Assembly (NCBI RefSeq): GCF_002019595.1
Contig: NZ_KV917369.1
Span: forward strand, 1,636,417 to 1,700,416
Length of the DNA: 64,000 bases
Reading direction: 5' to 3'
Source: Priestia abyssalis
Lineage (GTDB): Bacteria; Bacillota; Bacilli; Bacillales; Bacillaceae_H
In this document: piece after piece, positions 62,934 through 64,000 of the stretch
How positions within the stretch are numbered: position 1 is the stretch's first letter
Layout: every line of letters starts with the position of its first letter
Position numbers and translations under genes: made by a program
The notes under the pieces: model-generated
What the model was told of the DNA's origin: nothing
The model's input: the letters and a program-made list of their open reading frames with translations, nothing else
Databases searched by the model: none

Positions 62934-63824
62934 ATGTACGAAGAACTGCTTCAAGGCGCTTATGATCTACATGTTCATACAGGTCCAGATATTAGCCAAA
63001 GGAAACTCGATGACTTGGAGTATGCGGAACGTACCCGAAAGCTCGGGATGAAGGGGTTTGGGATAAAATCGCACTACTTTTGTTCAGCGGAAAGGGCAAG
63101 GTTAGTAAAGAAGTTATATCCGGATGTAAACCCAATCGGAGCGATCACATTAAATAACTCAGTAGGAGGGATTAATCCATCTGCTGTCGAGATGGCCGCT
63201 CGAGATGGGGCAAAAATTGTTTGGATGCCGACGTTCGATGCAGCCAATGAGATTCAATATATGTTTAGTCAAACGGGGTATTCAGAATTACCGCCTTGGG
63301 CGAAAGTGCAGATGGAACGTAAAGAACAAGGGAAAAGTCAACTGGGCATCAGCATCCTGGAGGATGGAAACCTTACAACACAAACTCGAGAGGTGCTTGA
63401 TTTAATTGCAGAATACAAGCTGATCCTGGCAACTGGCCATTTAGGTAAACAAGAGATCTATGCACTGGCCAAAGCGGCAAAGGAACATAACATTAAAAAG
63501 GTACTCGTGACTCACCCGACTTTTTCATCCATTGCTTTTACGAAAGAGGAACAAAAGGAACTGGCTCAATTAGGGGCTATCATGGATCAGTGTTTTGGCT
63601 GTATTAGTCCTGAATATGGCATTACATGGGAGGAACTGTACCCTCAAATAAGATTTGTAGGACCAGAGAATTGTATCCTTTCCTCCGATCTTGGCCAGAC
63701 CAATAACCCGTATCCTGATGAGGGGCTTCTTACCTTTGTTACCAATCTAATGGAGAACGGTTTTTCTCAAGAAGAAGTGAAGAGAATGACTGCTCAAAAT
63801 ACATCATTCCTAGTTGAGGATTAA
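62934..63824 (+). CDS. Putative metal-dependent hydrolase (DUF6282-like)
   Basis: About 296 residues: DLHVHTGPDISQRKLDDLEYAERT at the N-terminus (HxH metal site), FGIKSHYFCSAERA, NNSVGGINPSAVEMAARDGAKIVWMPT, LATGHLGKQEIYALAKAA and VTHPTF. An amidohydrolase-like TIM-barrel family, which I recall as DUF6282; catalytic activity uncertain. GGGAGAG (62921-62927) suggests ATG at 62931 or 62934; I used the second. Last visible gene of the aldolase operon. Confidence 0.75.
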   Translation: MYEELLQGAYDLHVHTGPDISQRKLDDLEYAERTRKLGMKGFGIKSHYFCSAERARLVKKLYPDVNPIGAITLNNSVGGINPSAVEMAARDGAKIVWMPTFDAANEIQYMFSQTGYSELPPWAKVQMERKEQGKSQLGISILEDGNLTTQTREVLDLIAEYKLILATGHLGKQEIYALAKAAKEHNIKKVLVTHPTFSSIAFTKEEQKELAQLGAIMDQCFGCISPEYGITWEELYPQIRFVGPENCILSSDLGQTNNPYPDEGLLTFVTNLMENGFSQEEVKRMTAQNTSFLVED

Positions 63825-64000
63825 AAGTCTAATATGTAAACTGCACATACAACAAATGTTTGATGAACAAATTATACTCGAAAATGGAAACGCGTACAAT
63901 GCTGAAGAGTTCTAATGTTCTTGAAGGCGGTGTTTTTAAAGGGAGATCTATGCTACAAGTGAGATGGACTCTTCACTTCTTTGTAGAAACGCCTATAGAG
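63825..64000. other. Window end, no complete gene
   Basis: 176 bp with no supportable coding frame. The next gene likely starts beyond the window. Confidence 0.5.

Noticed and set aside
1..64000. tRNA or rRNA genes
   Set aside because: I looked for T-arm GGTTCGAATCC-type blocks and rRNA landmarks and found none in gene-sized cloverleaf context.

Overview
The window comes from an endospore-forming, AT-rich Gram-positive bacterium of the Bacillaceae. The evidence is two spore-germinant receptor loci (GerA/GerB/GerC families), a minor small acid-soluble spore protein (SspL type), a Spo0E-like phosphatase, a SipS-type signal peptidase, FloT flotillin, strong AGGAGG ribosome sites and GTG/TTG starts. 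The genus cannot be fixed from the sequence alone.

Layout. 0-9 kb: housekeeping and stress genes (SDR plus ArsR repressor with a palindromic operator, signal peptidase, MBL hydrolase, sspL, flotillin, an orphan GerB permease, an MFS transporter). 9-27 kb: left half of a carbohydrate/inositol supercluster: iolG-iolD-iolB-iolG, a decayed TIM-barrel isomerase, a sugar/H+ symporter, an RbsA/RbsC-type ABC transporter, then duplicated [Gfo/Idh dehydrogenase + sugar-binding protein] units, an SDR, and a binding-protein gene broken by one in-frame TGA. 27.3-35.7 kb: a complete Tn3-family transposon with 43-bp terminal inverted repeats and a 5-bp ATTAT target duplication, carrying a resolvase, a large transposase, and a MerR/DJ-1/monooxygenase plus ArsR/MFS cargo. 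It lies between the two halves of the sugar cluster. 35.9-51.8 kb: right half of the supercluster: iolE (opposite strand), iolG-like, split transketolase, aldehyde dehydrogenase, two LacI repressors, an unusual phosphofructokinase homologue, HAD phosphatase, Spo0E-like protein, malic enzyme, a membrane-anchored binding protein, RpiB, class II aldolase and ribulose-phosphate epimerase. 52-57 kb: a germinant receptor locus (A and C genes, with the B permease and a small membrane protein convergent to them). 57-59 kb: small Cys-rich proteins, a DUF2199-like gene with two in-frame stops, and a CoA-transferase fragment. 59-64 kb: an NAD(P)H-quinone-reductase-like gene divergent from an IclR regulator, followed by an HpcH/HpaI aldolase, a bicupin and a metal-dependent-hydrolase-like protein.

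How it fits together. At least nine copies of a TTAAGCGCTTAA-like palindrome lie upstream of, between or just after genes of both halves of the supercluster. They suggest one LacI-family regulon (the two LacI genes, or CcpA) split by the transposon. The left half can take an inositol-like polyol to deoxy-glucuronate-level intermediates (IolG, IolE, IolD, IolB), but IolC, IolJ and IolA are not in the window. The right half holds transketolase, RpiB, Rpe, a PFK homologue and an FBP-type aldolase, but no transaldolase. This is the enzyme set expected for a sedoheptulose-bisphosphate route through pentose phosphates. Several genes are decaying, including binding-protein copies, the isomerase, a DJ-1 fragment, the DUF2199-like gene and a CoA-transferase fragment.
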